From Fannyhessea vaginae DSM 15829 (lineage in GTDB: Bacteria > Actinomycetota > Coriobacteriia > Coriobacteriales > Atopobiaceae): a stretch of DNA of 64,000 nt. The notes beneath the pieces are model-generated. The model saw only the letters and a list, made by a program, of their open reading frames with translations, searched no databases and was not told the DNA's origin. Location: assembly GCF_000159235.2 (NCBI RefSeq), contig NZ_ACGK02000001.1, positions 186,001 through 250,000 on the forward strand. The letters are read 5' to 3'. This document shows positions 63,201 through 64,000 of the stretch, piece after piece. Position 1 is the first letter of the stretch, and every line of letters begins with the position of its first letter. Position numbers and translations under genes: made by a program.

Positions 63201-63854
63201 GCCTTCAGGCACAATTGAATTGGTTTTTTCGATCAACACTTTTTTGCCGTTGGCAATTGCCAGCGTAGCAGTTTCGCCTCGTTTGGTTTTTACGCACGAA
63301 ACCTTCCACGTATCAGATGGGTCGTCTTTGGTAGGAAGGCTTATGTGAGCAGCTTTTTGTTGCTCGTTAATGCTTTTTACTACATCGTCTTTGTCAGAGC
63401 CATAGGGAATATGGTCAACAACATGAATTTTTTGTTGTGCTTCATCCACAAAGATCATATCAGGGCGATTGTCTCCAGTGACATCGCATGAAACGGGAAG
63501 GGGCTTTCCTGCATCGGTATATGTAACGCGTGAGGTTTTGCGAATACTATCGCCGTAACGGCTTCCGTCAATGCCCGACCACTTACGAGCGTCAGAGTCT
63601 GTAATCGAGGCAACTCTTTCATCGGGTTCAGGTGCATTCCTTGTGCTTTGTTGCGATTTTATGGCAGGGTTGGCGTTTGCATTAACGACAGATGATGTGT
63701 TTGAAACATTGGACGTGGCTTCTTGTGTTTGTGCGTATGCCTGTGGCAGATGCGGTGCAAGGGGAGAAAACGTAAAACACGCAGCTAGTACGGGCGTTGT
63801 AAGTGCTGCATGTATGGCATAAAACGCAGCACTATGTTGACGAGAGTTATTCAT
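60291..63854 (-). CDS. Large secreted FG-GAP repeat protein with sortase-like tail
   Basis: 1187 residues from ATG 63854 (AAGGA seven bases upstream; an earlier in-frame ATG lacks a ribosome site). The N-terminal signal peptide runs to about AYA-Q at 41. At least seven calcium-binding D-x-x-x-D-x-x-D loops of FG-GAP type follow (DVTGDNRPDM, DINDDDCDDFAIG, DVTGDGKPDIV, DVNGDGIDDIA, DFDGDGLADVG, DVNGDGIADYV, DVNGDGLDDFVIG), predicting one or more integrin-alpha-like beta-propellers. A His/Asn-rich stretch precedes TPQTG (1150-1154), a hydrophobic segment and a Lys-rich tail, as in wall-anchored proteins, but with Thr for the Leu of LPxTG. Surface adhesion or binding is inferred. Confidence 0.83.
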   Translation of the reverse strand: MNNSRQHSAAFYAIHAALTTPVLAACFTFSPLAPHLPQAYAQTQEATSNVSNTSSVVNANANPAIKSQQSTRNAPEPDERVASITDSDARKWSGIDGSRYGDSIRKTSRVTYTDAGKPLPVSCDVTGDNRPDMIFVDEAQQKIHVVDHIPYGSDKDDVVKSINEQQKAAHISLPTKDDPSDTWKVSCVKTKRGETATLAIANGKKVLIEKTNSIVPEGLSQNAAANSTAAQAQEFVVSSTLTFSDNVYAITSATSAFDVPGMYVAAGKKLYWYESIPTSDTNGAKATKVWELAENDLSNGSDPTAQSAPRVTLAPLNYAIGEDQTVGIGLPRLNKVYAIPVSAESGSADEAGTVIYGTEGGFGTSMVAMSDINDDDCDDFAIGAPFANGNTGAVAVIFGSKEARGDIHVQTSSTSENTVMRGQEHAGTLIRQTNRGRIGMTLGYIPAYDPDNKGALVIARPDHEEHPGAVIVSETALLENHNSGLGLDGIPSNQSAFLASEEGEGDAGYFVGVLPPSDSDSQLSTIYTADTNGKVDVWTADMRRQHQTTPPAKPLYPEPPAPSAAPAYTPVNEADQKSWLGEFTSGLGGALAQATGDVTGDGKPDIVSGNAIRSEYKFDPFYEDSTPTHGWVFNVTGEIQIIPGGTQGGTKGTTIADNKDVITIKGPQKTDNPATDSAMGFSVAIIGDVNGDGIDDIAATSVTTGKIWVIYGGKDLAKTNLNQLTPDRGYVIEMPSDAGGAGYQVTRVGDFDGDGLADVGFVVANTPFALGRKEASYGTAYILKGNKDGRNINLKDLEAAHADVLWTVKTPKNHTLSSFTQVGDVNGDGIADYVLTDFNTFTTQGHIPGKAWVVYGSKEHKPVDLENTLSDSVNAASATRSADTMSSVVTNASSNDSGKSSVGYELSMPDNASWRLGAGNSVANAGDVNGDGLDDFVIGFDGGTISEQRNGGVALVLGTKSAPKQRVIDPENVQKNDSAIYVLTGKAQESSFGWAVAALPQSKNNPDALLAIGAGREDQNGVAYILRVKDIPQGVTAISKLGNKVGVIRDDGERARFGRSLAFVGNFLGKPTLAIGGDGVIDDPLSGQEGYAHSAHVLAVAIDRVLPREASDATTDEHNETGNSDNHTSNSDHNHHEAAHFKRETSMQHTPQTGDALNFSAWICEAFGLLGAGLGFARKHAKKHAKK

Positions 63855-64000
63855 GGCACCATCCTTGGATAAGGGAATATTAATATAGACAGTGGTATCT
63901 ATACTAGCCCAAGTTAGCCATAGGTAACATAAGAATGCGTAAATATGTTTGTGATGATACACGCGAAGCTTCGATCTGAAAAAACAAGGCACACGCTCTT
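63855..64000. other. Upstream region of the FG-GAP gene
   Basis: The last 146 bases hold the leader and probably the promoter of the minus-strand FG-GAP gene. No convincing -35/-10 pair or further gene was seen. Confidence 0.35.

Noticed and set aside
1..64000. Mobile elements, prophage, CRISPR arrays or defence islands
   Set aside because: No transposase, integrase, phage structural gene, long terminal inverted repeats or regularly spaced repeat array was seen. Genes look chromosomal and vertically kept.

Overview
The window reads as a piece of a low-to-mid G+C actinobacterial chromosome. Gene content points to class Coriobacteriia, and an Atopobium/Fannyhessea-type relative is my best guess. 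Evidence: an actinobacterial FHA / PP2C / SEDS-PBP / Ser-Thr kinase cluster, a PafBC-like double-WYL regulator, a bifidobacterial-type phosphoketolase, and A+T-leaning coding sequence with strong AGGAGG-type ribosome sites. The genus is inference. No prophage, insertion sequence, integrase or CRISPR array was seen.

Region 1 (1-13.4 kb) is the origin-proximal end: the 3' end of rsmG, two parS sites, parA and parB, then rlmN, ddl, a DEDD-exonuclease/DinG-type helicase, a fused PafB-PafC-like WYL regulator, and a 1085-residue membrane protein in which an M28 peptidase fold is split by a disordered insert of about 700 residues and has lost conserved metal-site residues.

Region 2 (13.5-25 kb) has tRNA-Gly(CCC), a methionine-type ABC importer (metQ-metN-metI on the minus strand), tRNA-Lys(TTT), purB, a Tat-exported protein of unknown role, an OmpR-type two-component pair, a small membrane protein and tRNA-Arg(CCT). 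Region 3 (25-33 kb) has a small PacL/DUF6110-like membrane protein next to a P1B ATPase with an SCA membrane motif, then a complete Bce-type antimicrobial-peptide sensing and detoxification module (regulator, intramembrane-sensing kinase, ABC ATPase, large permease).

Region 4 (33-43 kb, minus strand) is a cell-wall growth and phosphosignalling cluster: a polytopic kinase with HLD in place of HRD, fhaA, fhaB, pstP, a natural single-chain SEDS glycosyltransferase / penicillin-binding protein fusion, and a PASTA kinase. Most of these genes overlap by a few bases, so they are probably co-transcribed and translationally coupled.

Region 5 (43-64 kb) has tRNA-Leu(CAG), serS, an OatA-like O-acetyltransferase, an RpiR regulator divergent from gnd, and a full L-ascorbate utilisation regulon (a DeoR/UlaR-like repressor divergent from ulaG-C-A-B-D-E-F) followed by xfp phosphoketolase. 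The logic is ascorbate uptake to D-xylulose 5-phosphate, which the phosphoketolase splits to acetyl phosphate and glyceraldehyde 3-phosphate; gnd feeds the same pentose pool. Two copies of an 11-bp element sit on readable promoters of the repressor and of ulaG. The window ends with a large secreted FG-GAP repeat protein carrying a TPQTG sortase-like tail.
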